DNA of 64,000 bases from Areca catechu (lineage: Eukaryota; Streptophyta; Magnoliopsida; Arecales; Arecaceae): the NCBI GenBank assembly GCA_021397845.1, contig JAHSVC010000034.1, positions 4,487,213 to 4,551,212 on the forward strand. The letters run 5' to 3'. This document shows, in pieces, positions 21,258 through 34,400 of this stretch. Position numbers and translations under genes: made by a program. The number at the start of each line of letters is the position of its first letter. The stretch's first letter is position 1. The notes under the pieces were generated by a model that worked only from the letters and a program-made list of their open reading frames with translations, had not been told where the DNA came from and did no database searches.

Positions 21258-23689
21258 TGAAGGAATCTAGGTGCTACACATGCTGAATTTTGCAGGTTTC
21301 AAAAATCCTAGCGAAAACTATGTATGAAAACACTTTTTATATCATGCATGTTGATTTAATTAAAATCAAATTACCACCTACAGGACATGCTAACATGCTG
21401 GATTAGATAAAAATAATCAGATCTGAATTTATAAAAATCAGAGGAAGGAAAAGTAACTCACCTTAATCATTTTCCTTCTTTAATTGGATCGGATCCGGCG
21501 GATTCTCGGGATTTCTGTTGGAGCCATGTATGCGCCTGGCCTCTGCTAGTATCTACATGAGGTGATGGCTGATCGAATTCTCAAGGCCCCTGGAGTGCTA
21601 ATTCCTTGCATGCCTCTCCTCTGGCTTGGATCTGGATGCTTCACTTCAAGAACTAGAAGCTGCACGAACCTTTCACACAGATCTTCGGAACTTCAAGGAT
21701 GTCTAGAGAAAAGAAAACTTTTTTCTTCTTTTTGATGCTCTCTTCTTAGACTCTCTTCTTTCTACCATGGAGGATATGGAGCATGGAGAAGAAAGGAAGA
21801 AAGGAGGTGAAACAAGAAGGATAGCAATATGAATTTTTACGGTAGCCTACACGAACCCTTAACACAGATTGAAGGGAACGGGGAGGAATAAAACCAGAGG
21901 AAGAAAACCCTTTTTCTTCCTCTTTTAGAACTCTCCCAAGATTCTCTTCTCTCAAGTTTTTGGGCGTGGAGAGAAGGAATAAGAGGAATGGTGTGGAAAA
22001 GGAACCAGGTAAGAATTTTGCAATAGGAAATTAAATTTGCGCTGGCCCTTCACTTATTTTATTTGTCGCACAAACCCACCCTCCAATGCCCTAATCTTGA
22101 TAAACCAAATGCCCCAATCTTGATAAACCAAATCCTAAACCAACTCATTTCAAATTAAAATCTGGTTAGGATAGATTTTATCAAGAAATTTGAGTTAGAG
22201 TCCCAAAAGAAGAGGGGAGCTTCTTTTCTTGTGCATGCACAAAGCGGGGTGACAAAATCAGCACCCCTCATTTTGGTATGCCATTTGGAGAGAGGAAGCC
22301 CAATCCTTTTGGGTCTAAGAAGTCCATTTCAATTAGGTTTCAATTTGGGTTCGATTGAAGTCCAATTTGAATTGAATTTGAAAGGGCTGTCAATCTTATT
22401 CCAAATATGATTAAAATCCAAATTCAAGTTCAACTTGGATAATTAAATCCATTTAGACTTAAATTAAGTCAAGTTGAATTAAATTAAATCTGATTTAAAT
22501 TAATTAGAACTTGATTTCTAATTTAATTAAGTCCAATTATATTGCAACACTTGCAGTTAAGTTAATAATTAGCAGCTGTTAAATTGTAACTCTTACAAAT
22601 GATTCAAATCATCAATCCAGTTGATAATTTGATTTTGATCCAAGCTCTTGATCAAGTCAAGTCTCTTTTATGTATGATCCTTTAAGTTTCATTCTGTATG
22701 GTAGTGAAATATATCATGATCTCTATCATAGTATCATCAAACTCTTTCAATGGACTATAATAATTCCAGCTCAATCCTAACGAGGATCATTGATATAAAA
22801 AATCCCGGTGAATTTTCACAATCTATCGATGAAATCTAGCAGTGTACAATGGCAATCTAGCAAAATAGAAAGGTTGAACTCTTAGGTGTAGTTATCGTGT
22901 GATCAAATTTTTCTATCAAGAGTCATGACAAGATACAGGTCATGGAATCTCATCAAATTCTAAGTATCTATCATATGCAAGACTTAATCAGTTTAAGTTC
23001 AATAGTAATTCTCATGGAAATTCTTTTTCATTATCACTCTGCTATGGTCATAGACTTAAGGACTCAGTCTCTTAAGTCATATAGGATTACTCAAATACTA
23101 AGATCGATAGATCCTCTATAGGTACACTCCCAACTCTTACAGTGAACCTACTTAGCTAACAAACATGCAAGTTTTCGAATGACTAGGAATCGTGTTTATA
23201 TGTTGTCAAACTACAACCCCACTGTGAGTGACCAAGGCACCATAGGTCAAGGAACTATTCACATAACTACAACATCAAGAAGCCATTGACGAGTTAGTAG
23301 ATATCTATGCGACTTCTCGTACTTGATCATTCTCAGTTTCGTTGTTCTTAAATAATCATCTACACTCTCATTCTAGTATCCCTATACTGTAGACTCGAGA
23401 CTTGTCTATCCGAAAGAAAAATGATTTATGTACCGATCTTGATGGATCTATCATCATTTTTGTGATGATTCAATGATCGAGGGGCATTTAGAAGTTAATT
23501 TACAATGACATATGTTTCAAATTCTCAATTCTTGAGATGTGTTATTATCCATTAATTTCTCAGATGATACATGGACAGATATATATATATATATATGGAT
23601 AAAGTAGCCCAGCGAAGAATATTAAATACAAAATTATGTCCTAAAAAGAATGTATTTGTCAAATTGGTTTATAAGGCATATATCTAACA
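21258..23689 (-). repeat. 3' LTR of the Copia element
   Basis: 2432 bp, aligning over its full length with 26753-29188. It ends on the plus strand at TATCTAACA, directly beside the interior ATCTCTCACTTGCAC. Read on the minus strand this gives GTGCAAGTGAGAGAT|TGTTAGA, the usual plant Copia PPT/LTR junction. Confidence 0.88.
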
Positions 23690-23699
23690 ATCTCTCACT

Positions 23700-25830
23700 T
23701 GCACTAAAGCCAATTAGCCATACACTTCAGCCCATCTTCTCAAGATATGCTTCAATCTTTTGCTGGCTAAAGCTTGCAAGCTAGCGGGTCTGCCATATTT
23801 CATGTGGAGTTTACTCTTTGCATCTAAATAAGGTAGTCACGAATAGAATTATTGCTCTATGTTTGGACGTTTGGTGAGATCTTGATTTCTGAGCTAGTGC
23901 TATGGTATCATTGTTATAGTAAAGTATTATGGCATCTAATGACATTTTACTCATTTTTGCAACAATCTTTGAATCAGAATATACCCTTGCATTATAGAAG
24001 AGATGTAGTCAACCTCTCTGGTCTAACCTACAATGGTCGGTTCTTTGGAACTCTTTCAAACCACTATTGTACAGGAACATATAAACATATGTATCCTTGT
24101 TCCTTAATTCTTTCGTTCTAAAGATCTAAAATATATCTGTAATGCTTCTCAAGTGTTAAAGAATGTTTTCATAGTTATCCAACACTCATAGTTTAGATTC
24201 GATTGACATTTGCTCGTGACACTTATAGCAAAAATCAGGTTGTGTACATGGCATGGTTTATATGAGGCTCCTTATGGTCAAAGTTCAAAAGAATCTAGCT
24301 TATATGTAAAATATCTTCAAATGTGTTGGGGCATATTTTATTGAAGAGATTAATTCATACTTAAGGAATCAAATCTCCTATTGAATTTTCCATGCTGAAC
24401 TATTTCAACACTTTCTTAATGTACATAGGCTTAGCATCCTTCTAGATCTATCTCATAAACCAACATTTTAAAAGTAGGATGCTTTCCAAATGTTAATATT
24501 AAAAAATTATCTAGATAATCATAATCTAATCTAGGTTAGTATAAGAATCATATTCTAATAGGAGAATATTATCTACGTAAAATGCAAAAAATATATACTC
24601 CCATTGACTTTTTATAAATACATGGTTTCTCTTCTCGTTTTAACAAAATCAAATGATTTGATATGTCATTAAGCATTCCAATTTTGAGCTATTTGTTTTG
24701 TCCTATTTATATAGACCCTTTGCAGTTTGCAGACCTTATGATTTCCATCATTATCTATTTACTGATCTTATCACGGTCAATTGCAATAGCAATTAGTATG
24801 AATTTCAGTATGGTTAAGGTGAATAGGTTTTCTGATAGTCAATGCCTTGGCACTGGTTATAACCTTTTGCCCAAGCCTTATCTTATAGATTTCTATCTTT
24901 TTTTTTTACAAATCTATTTGCATCCATAGATACTACAACTTCTGGTAGATCTATTAAGGTCTTGGTTAGATCACATTAAATTTAATTTCATGGCATTTAA
25001 CCATTTTTTAGAATCGATATCTGCCTCATTATAGATTTTGGAATCATCTCTATGTTCCCTATCTCTATAAAGAACATTTCTTTACATCCTCTGAAGCATA
25101 TCTAGGTATCTTTCAGAAGGATAGGAGATCCTATTAGATATACAAGGTGGAGGAATTGCATGCATTGGCTCTGTTCGAATGGATTTTATAGGTTCTATGC
25201 CTGTTGCTCTTTAGGGACTCTTTTTTCATGCTTAATTATATTTTTACTGTTATATTTAGGATAAACTATTTAACCATGAATATAGTTATTGAGTCAACAA
25301 CTTGTGATCCACTGAAAAGTAGTATCCTAACAACTCTTTAGAATACAGGTCATCAATAATCTAATCTTTAATTTGTTCGTTTATAGTCATTTAACATAGA
25401 TCGAATATCTTGCAATCCTGAAATAATCAAGGCCTGCCTTCTTACCATATATATGTGGTAAGAATGGATTTAAATTGAATCCAATTAAATAGATAAGCTG
25501 AGTTATGGAAGCATATTCTTAAAGATAAATAAGTGATTCTCATAATGGATTGAACCATATCTAATAGAGTTCGGTTTTTCTACTTAGACATTCCATTGAG
25601 CTTGAGACGTAAGAGGAGTCCACTGAGAGACTATGTCGAACAACTTGAGGTGATTCTGAAATTTTTCTTTAAGGTATTTACTTTTTCGATCTAATTGAAG
25701 AACTTTAAGAAGTTTTTCTTATTTTACATCTATACTTGTCATTTAACTTTTTGAACTCTTCAAAGATTTCATATATTCCAGTAAAGACAACTTTTCTGGC
25801 CTGCATGTTGAATGTGCTATATACATGAAT
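23700..25830 (-). pseudogene. Copia pol relics (INT, RT, RNase H)
   Basis: Decayed polyprotein on the minus strand. Integrase-like NGMSK*KNRTLLDMVQSIM at about 25600-25530 aligns with the Copia 'NGVAERRNRTLLDM' block. AFYVDNILLL at about 24580 corresponds to the RT catalytic YVDD, with its last Asp changed to Asn. LAQKSRSHQTSKHR at about 23900 and QQKIEAYLEKMG at about 23740 match the RNase H and C-terminal blocks ('RSHQ.SKH', 'LAQQKFEAHLEKMG'). The order INT-RT-RH from 5' to 3' confirms Copia. Stops and frameshifts are numerous. Confidence 0.8.
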
Positions 25831-25835
25831 CAAAA

Positions 25836-26739
25836 TCAGAGCCCGGTGGCCTGCTTGGGGTGATTCGTAGAAGGAGAGATAGAGGGAGGAGGACGAGTGT
25901 CAGAGCTTGGTGGCTTGCCTGGGGTGATTTGTAGAGAGTGGGAGGACGAGCTGCGGTGGCCGATGCGGACGCTATGAAGGATCTTGGGCAGTAGAGTGGG
26001 CTGAGGTGGAAGCACGACTCCTTGGGCGTGGAGGGTGGCCTCCAACGGTTCGACCTCCTTGATCCCTCTTTTCATCTTCTCTCTTCTATAGAGAGACCTC
26101 TTTATTCTCTCGACCAAGAGTCCTCTTCCTCTTCCCATCTCCTTTCACGGATGTCGTCGGGCTCGTCGAGGAGCTCGTCGGGCTCGTCGAGGAGCACCTC
26201 GGCCTCTCCCTTAATGCACCAAACCTTAGTGCAGGCTCCCTTGATCCCCCTGTCCAATGCCTCCCCTTCCCTCTGCTCATCTTCCTGCTCGACTTCGTCG
26301 ATGGCGCGGCCAATCAGATCTAGATCGACCGCTTAGCATCACCAACCACCATCCTCTAGTGGATCTAAAAGCGGGCGGAGATGGTGCATTGCCTCCGGAA
26401 CCTCAACGACCGTCGGGTCGCCACCCTTGAACTGGAATTTGACTGGGCCCTAAGCTCTAAGATCAATGCCGGTGACTGCAGGTACAAGTGGATAACATAG
26501 ATCAAGGGTCGGGCCCTAAATACTTTCGGGCTAGGATCGGGCCTGTGCCTAGGCCGGATTCGGGCCAAGTTGGATAGGGCCAAAGGGAAGCTCGAGCCTG
26601 GCCCAAAAACTTAATGGGCTCTATTCTTAGGCCCAAGCTCGGCATGATCTACTTTGGGCCTAGTCCAAAGCATGGCTCGACTTTGGATCGGCCCGATTGG
26701 GCCTAGTTCCTTCCCTACATGCATGTTAGACAAAGCCTT
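25836..26739. other. Copia 5' interior with atypical GC-rich insert
   Basis: GC-rich unlike the surrounding element. 25836-26340 holds repeated GAGCTCGTCGGGCTCGTCGA words (about 26165-26195) and no recognised Copia gag. 26480-26720 is dense in GGGCC/GGCCC words of the same style as 61385-61840. This is either a highly decayed gag/leader or a secondary insertion. Confidence 0.4.
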
Positions 26740-26751
26740 GCTCTGATATCA
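26740..26751 (-). other. Copia primer-binding site (initiator Met tRNA type)
   Basis: Minus-strand TGATATCAGAGC, one base from the 5' LTR edge. It differs by one base from TGGTATCAGAGC, the usual plant Copia PBS complementary to initiator methionine tRNA. This fixes the element's orientation as minus. Confidence 0.85.
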
Positions 26752-26752
26752 T

Positions 26753-29188
26753 TAAAGAAAATCTAGTGCTATGCATGCTGAATTTTACATGTTTCAAAAT
26801 TCTAGCGGAAGCTACATATGAAAATACTTTTCATATCATACATGCTGATTTAATTAAAATCAAATTACCACCTACAGGACATGCTAACATATGGATTAGA
26901 TAATAATACATATCTGAATTTATAAAAATTAGAGGAAGGAAAAGTAACTTACCTTAATCATTTTCTTCTTTTTATCGGATCGCATCCGATAGATTCTTAG
27001 GATTCCTGTTGGAGCTGTACACGTGCCCAGCCTCTGCTCGTATCTACACGAGAATGATGGCTGATCAAATTTCCAAGGCTCTTGGAGTGCTAACTCTTTA
27101 CAGGCCTCTCCTTTGGCTTGGATCTGGATGCTGCATTTCAAGAACTAGAAGTTGCAGCCTTTGCACAGACCTTTCGCGCAGATCTTCGGAACTTCTTCAA
27201 GGATGTCTAGAGAGAAGAAAACTCTTTTCGTCTCCTTGATCCTCTTTTCTTAGACTCTCTGTCTCTCTGCTGTGGAGGATATAGGGCATAGAGAAGAAAG
27301 GAAGAAAGGAGGTGAAACAAGAAGGATGGCAATATAAATTTTCTACGATAGCCCGCACGAACCCTTAACATAGATCGAAGAGAATAGGGGGAAATAAAAC
27401 CTAGAGGAAGAAAACCCTTTTCTTCCTCTTTTAGAATTCTCCAAAGACTCTCTTCTCTTTAGTTTTTGGGCATGGAAAGAAGGAATAAGAGGAATAGCGT
27501 GGAAAAGGAGCCGGGTGAAAATTCTGTGATAGGAAATTAAATTTGCGCCGGCTCTTCACTTATTTTATTTGTCGCACAAACCCACCCCTCCAATGCCCCA
27601 ATCCTGATAAAACCAATCCTAAACCAACTCATTTCAAATTAAAAATCTGGTTGGGATAGGTTTTATTAAGAAATTTGAGTTAAGATTCCCAAAAGAAGAG
27701 GGGAGCATCCTCTTCTTTTCTTGCACACCCACAAAGGGGGCAACAAAATCAGCGCCCCTTATTTTGGCATGCACAGATGGGAGAGAGGAAGCCCATTTTA
27801 ATTAGGTTTTAATTTGCGTTCAATTCGAGTTCAATTCGAGTCCGATTTGAATCGAATTCGAAAAGGTTGTCAATCCTGTTTCAATAAGATTGAAATCCAA
27901 GTCCAACTTGGATAATTAAACCTAATTAGGCTTAAATTAAGTTAAATTGAATTAAATTAAATCTGATTTAAATTAATTATAATTTGATCCATAATTTAAT
28001 AAGTCCAATTATATTGCAATACTTGCAATTAAGTCCTTGGTGCTAACAATTATCAGCTACTAAATTTGTAACTCTTATAAATTGATCCAAATCATCAATC
28101 TAATTGATGATTTGATTTTGATCTAAGCTTTTGATTAGGTCAAGTCTTTTTTGTGTATGATCTCTCAGGTTTCATCTGTTTGGTAATGAAATATATCATG
28201 ATGTTTATCATAGTATCATCAAAACTCTTTCGATGGACTTGAACAATTTTAGCTCAATTCTAATAAGGATCATTAATCCAAAACCATCATAGTGAGTTTC
28301 TATGATCCACCAGTGATACCTAGCATTATGTAGTGGCAATCTAGCATTATGTAGTGGCAATCTAGCAGAATAGAAATATAAATTCCTAGGTATAGTTACT
28401 GTATGATCAAGTTTCTCTATCAAGAGTCTCGACAAGATGCGGGTTATGGAATCTCGTCTAATTCTAAGCATCTATTATATGCAAAACTTAATTAGCTTGA
28501 GCTCAATTATGATTTTCATGGAAACTCTTTTCCATTATCACTCTACCATGGTCATAATTCAAGGATTCAGTCTTTTAAGTCGTATAGGACTACTCCTCAA
28601 CTATTAAGATCGATAGATCCCCTATAGGTATACTCCAACTCCTATAGTGAACCTACTGCAGCTAACGAATACCACAAAGCCTCAAATGGTAAGGAACAAT
28701 GTTTATGTGTTATCAAACTACAGCAACCCTATTATGAATGATTGAGATATCATAGTCAAAGAATTACTCTCATAACTATAGCATTAAGAAGTCACTGGCG
28801 AGTGAGTAGATATTTATGTGACTTCTCGTACTTGATCATGTTAGGTACATTGTTATCTAACAACCTCCTGTACTCTCGTTCCAGTGTCCCTACATTTTAG
28901 ACTTGAGATTTTTCTACTCGAAATAGAAGAATTTGTGCACCGATCTTGATGGATCTATTATTGTCCCCATGATGATCCAACGATTGAGAGTATTTAAGAG
29001 TTAATCTACAATGACATGTCTAAAATTTCAACCATTGAGAATGTGTCATTATCTATTAACTCTTTGGACAATACATGGACAGATATACATGTATATATAA
29101 AATAAGCCAATTAAGAATATTAATACAAAATTATTTCTTAGAAAGAAAATATGTCTGCTAGATTGGCTTCTAGGGTATACATCTAGCA
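26753..29188 (-). repeat. 5' LTR of the Copia element
   Basis: 2436 bp, partner of 21258-23689. Its outer plus-strand edge is ACATCTAGCA, followed by TTTTT. Its inner edge reads TAAAGAAAATC where the other copy has TGAAGGAATC, so the terminal TG has mutated here. Confidence 0.88.
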
Positions 29189-29193
29189 TTTTT

Positions 29194-31319
29194 ATGGCAT
29201 TTTCTTTTCCTAACGATATCAATTTTACTTGCATTATTATTACATTAAGCATTATCATCATTTGGCCATCACCTTTTGTACCCTTGTTCCAGATAGTTCT
29301 ATATGTCCTCTTTTTCTAGGAGATATTGTTTGAAACTCGACTTTAACTAGCTGTCATTCCATTAAATTGGGCCTGTTTTATGAACATGATGTAACCTACC
29401 AAAGTTTGAGAACAGTTTAGAACCATCTTTAACTACTCAATTGTTTCTGTAGTTTGTGTTATTCTTGTAGGGAATGATGCTTTAACAATCCCAATACTTG
29501 GTAAAGTTTCGGACAAAGTGGGAGGAAATTGAAGTTTGAGATTGGGAGTGCTTATTTATTGAAGAGCTTGGTTGTGTTACAATCCTAATAGAAAGTTCAC
29601 GACCAGATTTAGTGAAGACAAGGGCAACAACAGGAACAAAAAGTTTGAGTATCCACATTGGGGTTTCTACCTGTATGTCAGGGCACTATAATAAACTATG
29701 TTACTGGAATATCATTTCAAACAAGTTATAATAAGATTAATATTTTATGAGACGAAAGGATGGAAATGTTTCAGGGGTCTGTTTATGGATTAATAAAATC
29801 ATATCCAAGATCCATGTTGCTGAAATGAGTAATATATAGTTGGTACAATGTAAACTTGTATCATGGGGACACAAGTCAAGGAAGTTAAAAAGTTGTGCTG
29901 GTTGAAAATATAATGGATGTAAGTCAAGTGGCAGTTGTTGGTCCTGTGCCATGAAGACCACAAGAAAACTTCCAAAGAGGTGATAATTTTTTGCGTGTGC
30001 AGTAAATTCTGGGTGAAAAAACTTGGGACCACATGAGTGGAAGTTGTAAAGAAAGATATCAAAGGCTTTTGCTGTTTGTGGTTTCAATATTGGTAGTTAA
30101 CATAGAACTCGTAAGATGCGTGATATAGGTGCAGTAAGGTTCATGCATGTATTTTTACACAATACTTAATAGATCAAAATATTTTGGCATCCTGTTATGA
30201 TAATTATGGGGTTATAATAAGTGTTAAGTTGCAAATTGCATTATTGATATCCTCATCAGTAGTGTTCTTCTAGCACTGGCTTTCTTTTTAATACACTACT
30301 AAGGCCTGCAAGTTTGGTGGCATGTGAGCAAGAACTGCACACAAAACTAAAAGAGAATGTGGATTCATGTTCATGGTTTAGAGGGATCTTGCAAGATCTA
30401 GGAATCTAATTCTGTTTAATTCCCCAAAAATAATATTTTGTTCCTGCAAGTTCTGATTTTAAAAGTTTAATGCCTTCAAACTCAGTGGAAACAATAATTT
30501 TTGCTGTCCACTTATGTGTATCAGTATGTGTATATTACTTATGCAATGGTTTTAGTGAGGTCATCTGCAAGTATTTATCTGTTGATTGAATTAGACATAG
30601 CCAACCAATAAAAGAAATAAAGGAGAAAGAGAAGAAGACAAAGTTTCAGGAACAAAATGCAGTTCTTTTTGTAGCTTTTCCTCTGGATATTGCTTAGTTC
30701 TGGTGGAGAGGTCAGTTAGTCATTCATTGCCGATTGTAAACTTCCAATCTTTCAGTAGTGTCAAGACCTCCGGAGAAACCTCGTCTGCAACTTGCTTCAA
30801 ATAGTTATACTTGGCAGGTAGATTTTTACACGTCCTGGTTCCTCTATCATGTCATGTCATGTTACCAGATCTAGACTTAAACCTCGTGGTTCCAGGCATG
30901 TCTAATCTTTAGAATCCTGTTACATATTACTCGATGATGGGTTGTTTTTATGGTTTTGGTTTTCAAGAATATCTCTGTTGCTTTGCAAGTTTAATTGTAG
31001 TACAGCAGGCATCTAATGTACTCTCTTTCTCATGTGAAAGAAAATTTCAGTCTGCAATAGTTTGTTATTTCCTCTCTTTCTCACATGAAAGAAATTTTAG
31101 TTGCAAGAGATTATTATTTCTGTTAATAATGGTCTTCATGTTCTGTCTGTATGTCTACATGGCAAGTTCAGTGCAAATAATTTATGACACCTATTTTTAT
31201 ATTTATTCTTTTTGATATATATGAGCTAGGTATGTAATCTGAAGGCTGCAACAAGTCTGAACTTTAATTGGTTAGCATTTTCCTCTCATCAGCTTGATGG
31301 CATCTCTTTTTGTCCACAG
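29194..31319. other. Right part of intron 1
   Basis: AT-rich intron sequence with no recognised gene, ending with the acceptor TTTTTGTCCACAG at 31319. A minus-strand frame at 29737-30087 lacks any motif I recognise. Confidence 0.5.
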
Positions 31320-31465
31320 ATGGAGTATTAGCTTCAGTTGAGCAATTTTACACATTTTCTGAGCGAAGATGTTTGCAGTTGTGGCATCTTCCAGCATCAT
31401 TATCTATCTGCTAAGGCAGGACAGATATTAAGTTTGTAGACTCAGTTATTTTTATTGATCAAACA
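31320..31465 (+). promoter_or_regulatory. 5'UTR part of exon 2 with two upstream ORFs
   Basis: The exon starts after TGTCCACAG with ATGGAGTATTAG, a three-codon upstream ORF (31320-31331). A second uORF runs 31369-31431 (ATG TTT GCA ... TAT TAA, 20 codons). The main ATG is at 31466. Upstream ORFs of this kind commonly lower translation of the main frame; whether these do is unknown. Confidence 0.6.
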
Positions 31466-34400
31466 ATGCAAACAAGAAAAAAAGTTCTTGCAAGAAATGC
31501 TTCCAGAGATCATGCTAGTTCTAGATCTTGTAGACAACCAAAAAGGTGACCGTGATCGGTGAAAAGAAAGTTACAGAGCTTATCACGTCATCTGCAAAAA
31601 AACAAAAATCCGGTAAATTTTTCCCATCTGTTTCTCATTACATTTTTTCGTATAATGTTGTTAAAAATATAAATAAAACCTGGTTTAATATCTGTGGTTA
31701 AACTATCTCTTCAAAACTTGTTGATCTTTCGTCCTGTTTCTATGTGAGCTTCAAAATTATTATACACACACTAAGGTGAGAGATAGATTTAATGCTCTTT
31801 CCTTCCTGTTATTCAAGATATATGTTTACCTCAGTATTTTATAGTTTAGTTTACTAGAGTATACACCTTTTTTTCCTGGAAGGTCAATTGTATTATAGTA
31901 CTAGCTATGGGGTCCTGCAATTTTTTTCGTTCTAAAGTAGTGTACCAAATCTGACATCTATACATAATTATTTTGTCTGTTTACTTGAAACTTTCATAGG
32001 AGTTTAATTGCATATTCTTTATTCATAATGGTGACATTAATCTACTTTCTTTTTCCCCTCCAGATGAAATTCTGCCGAGGAAAAATAGATATGCACAGGC
32101 AGGAAGGAAGTTGCGTTCTGTCTGTGATGTGGCACAAGATGAGAATCATGATATCTCTGCTGCAGATGCAATTTCCCTTTGCCATAAGGTAGTAGTTTTC
32201 ATTTTTGTTGTCATGTTTTGTTCCAGTACTCTTGCTGTCTAAAAATCCTTGTATTTTGTATTGCAAATTTCTTTGCTTTAAATTTTTACATTATGATAAT
32301 TAACTTTAGTGAAGAGGAGACTGTTTCTTTCTCATTTGAGAAGCTGCTTTTTACGGGTGTCGTTGTTTGTAATACAGGTTTTTTCATACTTATTAATTAA
32401 ATATTCTTGTATGCATATGCACAACTCCTAAACATTTTTTTATTTAGTCAAGCAATATGATGCTTTTCTATATGGTTCTTCCTATAATTACTCCTTTAGC
32501 CTTCAGTGTAGTACAAGTGATTTAATTATTAGATTATCGATCATGTTGGCATGTTTATCTATTATATGGATATTCTTCTTCGAACCACATATTAATTGGA
32601 GTTCTTGGATGTTTGTAAGAAATCATCAAAGACGGAAGTGATGTACGATATTGTGCGTGGATCATAGTATCCTCTCTTTGTTCACTAACTACCTGGTTAC
32701 TCATAATTTACTGTTGCCTTATGCGAATGATATTTGGACTTTTGGTCTACCTTTGCATTGCATTTTTGGAATGAACCTTAAGTTTGGCTGTTTACACTAT
32801 GGTAGTCAACGATGTCTATCATGCAATTTTAGTTGCATTTATAGCCAAGTGTATTTTTTGTCCTATTTCCACACAAATTTTTTATATTTTGTTAATGTTT
32901 TTTAACGTGGTGAAGCATCATCATATTTGTCCTGGTGTGCTCTGCTCTCTCTTTTTTTTTTGCTCATAGGCATAATTTCTGAGATTTTGATTATGATAAG
33001 AAAAAAAAACTATTGGAGTTATGTAGAATGCAAAGAAGTTGATACTGGAGAAGTGCTCTTTGCAATTGTTTCATTTGATTTATATTTGTATATTAATGGA
33101 TTCATTTATCTTGATAACTTTTTGTTATTGTTTTATTTGGTTTATGTTTGTAGATTAGTGGGTTTGTTTGTCTTCATTACCTTTTTTTGTTTGTCTTCAT
33201 TACCTTTTTTGGTTTGTCTTCTTTACTTTTTTAATGTCCATTTTAATGCTAGATTCATCACTGTTTTTTCATTGAAACAGTGCTTTGCTCAATATTTGCT
33301 TTAGCAGTTCAGCCTAACAATTGGATTCTCTAACTTTGATCTTTGCCATTGACTTTAATGCTCTAGCAGCAATCTGAAGATAATGCTGCAGAACGTGCAG
33401 TGGATACTATATTTTCCCCTTCCTTCCATCATCATAAAGACATCTGTGGTGGCATAACTGATAAAGGTATGTAGTTTGTTATTTCAGTGGATTAAAAATT
33501 GAAGCTCTTCCCAAATGATGATAACATTCTTTTTCCTTCAATTTTTTTTTAACCTTTTTGAGAGGGGTTGGGTTTCGTACCTGTAAAAGTTTTTTTTTCC
33601 AATTTAATTCAACTTGTACCAGCAATTCAGTGATGGCATAATTCAATAAAATGCCTGTTTTGTGTCCCTTGCTTTAGCAACTTATACTTTGAAATATGGA
33701 TATATTTAGACTGATTCAGATTTTATTGGCTGCTGGTAGTTTTGATGTCAGTAGACTTTGTAACTGTGGTGCATGCTACCTTTGTGTTTACATGGTACTT
33801 AAATCCATGACACAAGTTGGGTTGTACACCATTTTATAGCATAGTGCTGTTTATGTTGACCAATTCCTATTCAGGTTCACAGGAAAAGGTTCAAATCTGA
33901 ATTCAGTTAAAAATTACAAAATGGCCTAATGTGTGTTAGCTAATCATTTGCTTGGTTGAGATATCTACAATTTTTGCTAATATTAAGTAATAAAATAAAT
34001 CTAGTGTCCTTTTCTCTTCTCTAGTTTTGTATTCCTAGGATTATATTTTGTGAAATTCTTCTTTAAAATTTTCGACTCTTTAAACCATGTTGTCCTTTTA
34101 GCTCATTTTGAGGTCTGAAATCTGAGATGATAATCCTCTGTCTATCTTTTTGATATCTGATTTAACAATCTTTTCTTTATCCAAGATTGAGTGTATTCTG
34201 AAATCTTTTATTTATCCTCTGCAATATGGTGCCTATTATATCAACTTTCATGATACTTCTTTGTTAACAATTTTCTTTCCTTCAGTAGGGAACGGCAAAT
34301 AGCACACCACTGGCACAGCATGAAATTTGCTTTTAAAACCTTGAATTTAACCAACAGAACTTGTATATATCTATTTAGTTAGCCATAGCATTATGAGTGC

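Larger units (their letters stand above)
21258..29188 (-). mobile_element. Ty1/Copia LTR retrotransposon in intron 1, antisense
   Basis: About 7.9 kb, inserted opposite to the host gene. The 3' LTR is 21258-23689 (2432 bp) and the 5' LTR is 26753-29188 (2436 bp). The plus-strand edges are TG...CA (TGAAGGAATC...TATCTAACA). TTTTT on both sides (21253-21257, 29189-29193) is a possible TSD, weak because it is a homopolymer. Minus-strand features run leftwards: PBS at 26740-26751, integrase relics at about 25640-25440, RT with AFYVDNILLL at about 24590-24550, RNase H at about 23960-23720, and the PPT-like CAAGTGAGAGAT next to the 3' LTR. The interior is only about 3.06 kb, so much of gag-pol is deleted. 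The LTRs are visibly diverged, so the insertion is old. Confidence 0.9.

Noticed and set aside
32927..33304. 125-codon hydrophobic frame in phosphatase intron 3
   Set aside because: Caused by T-rich intron sequence. It lies between well-phased exons.
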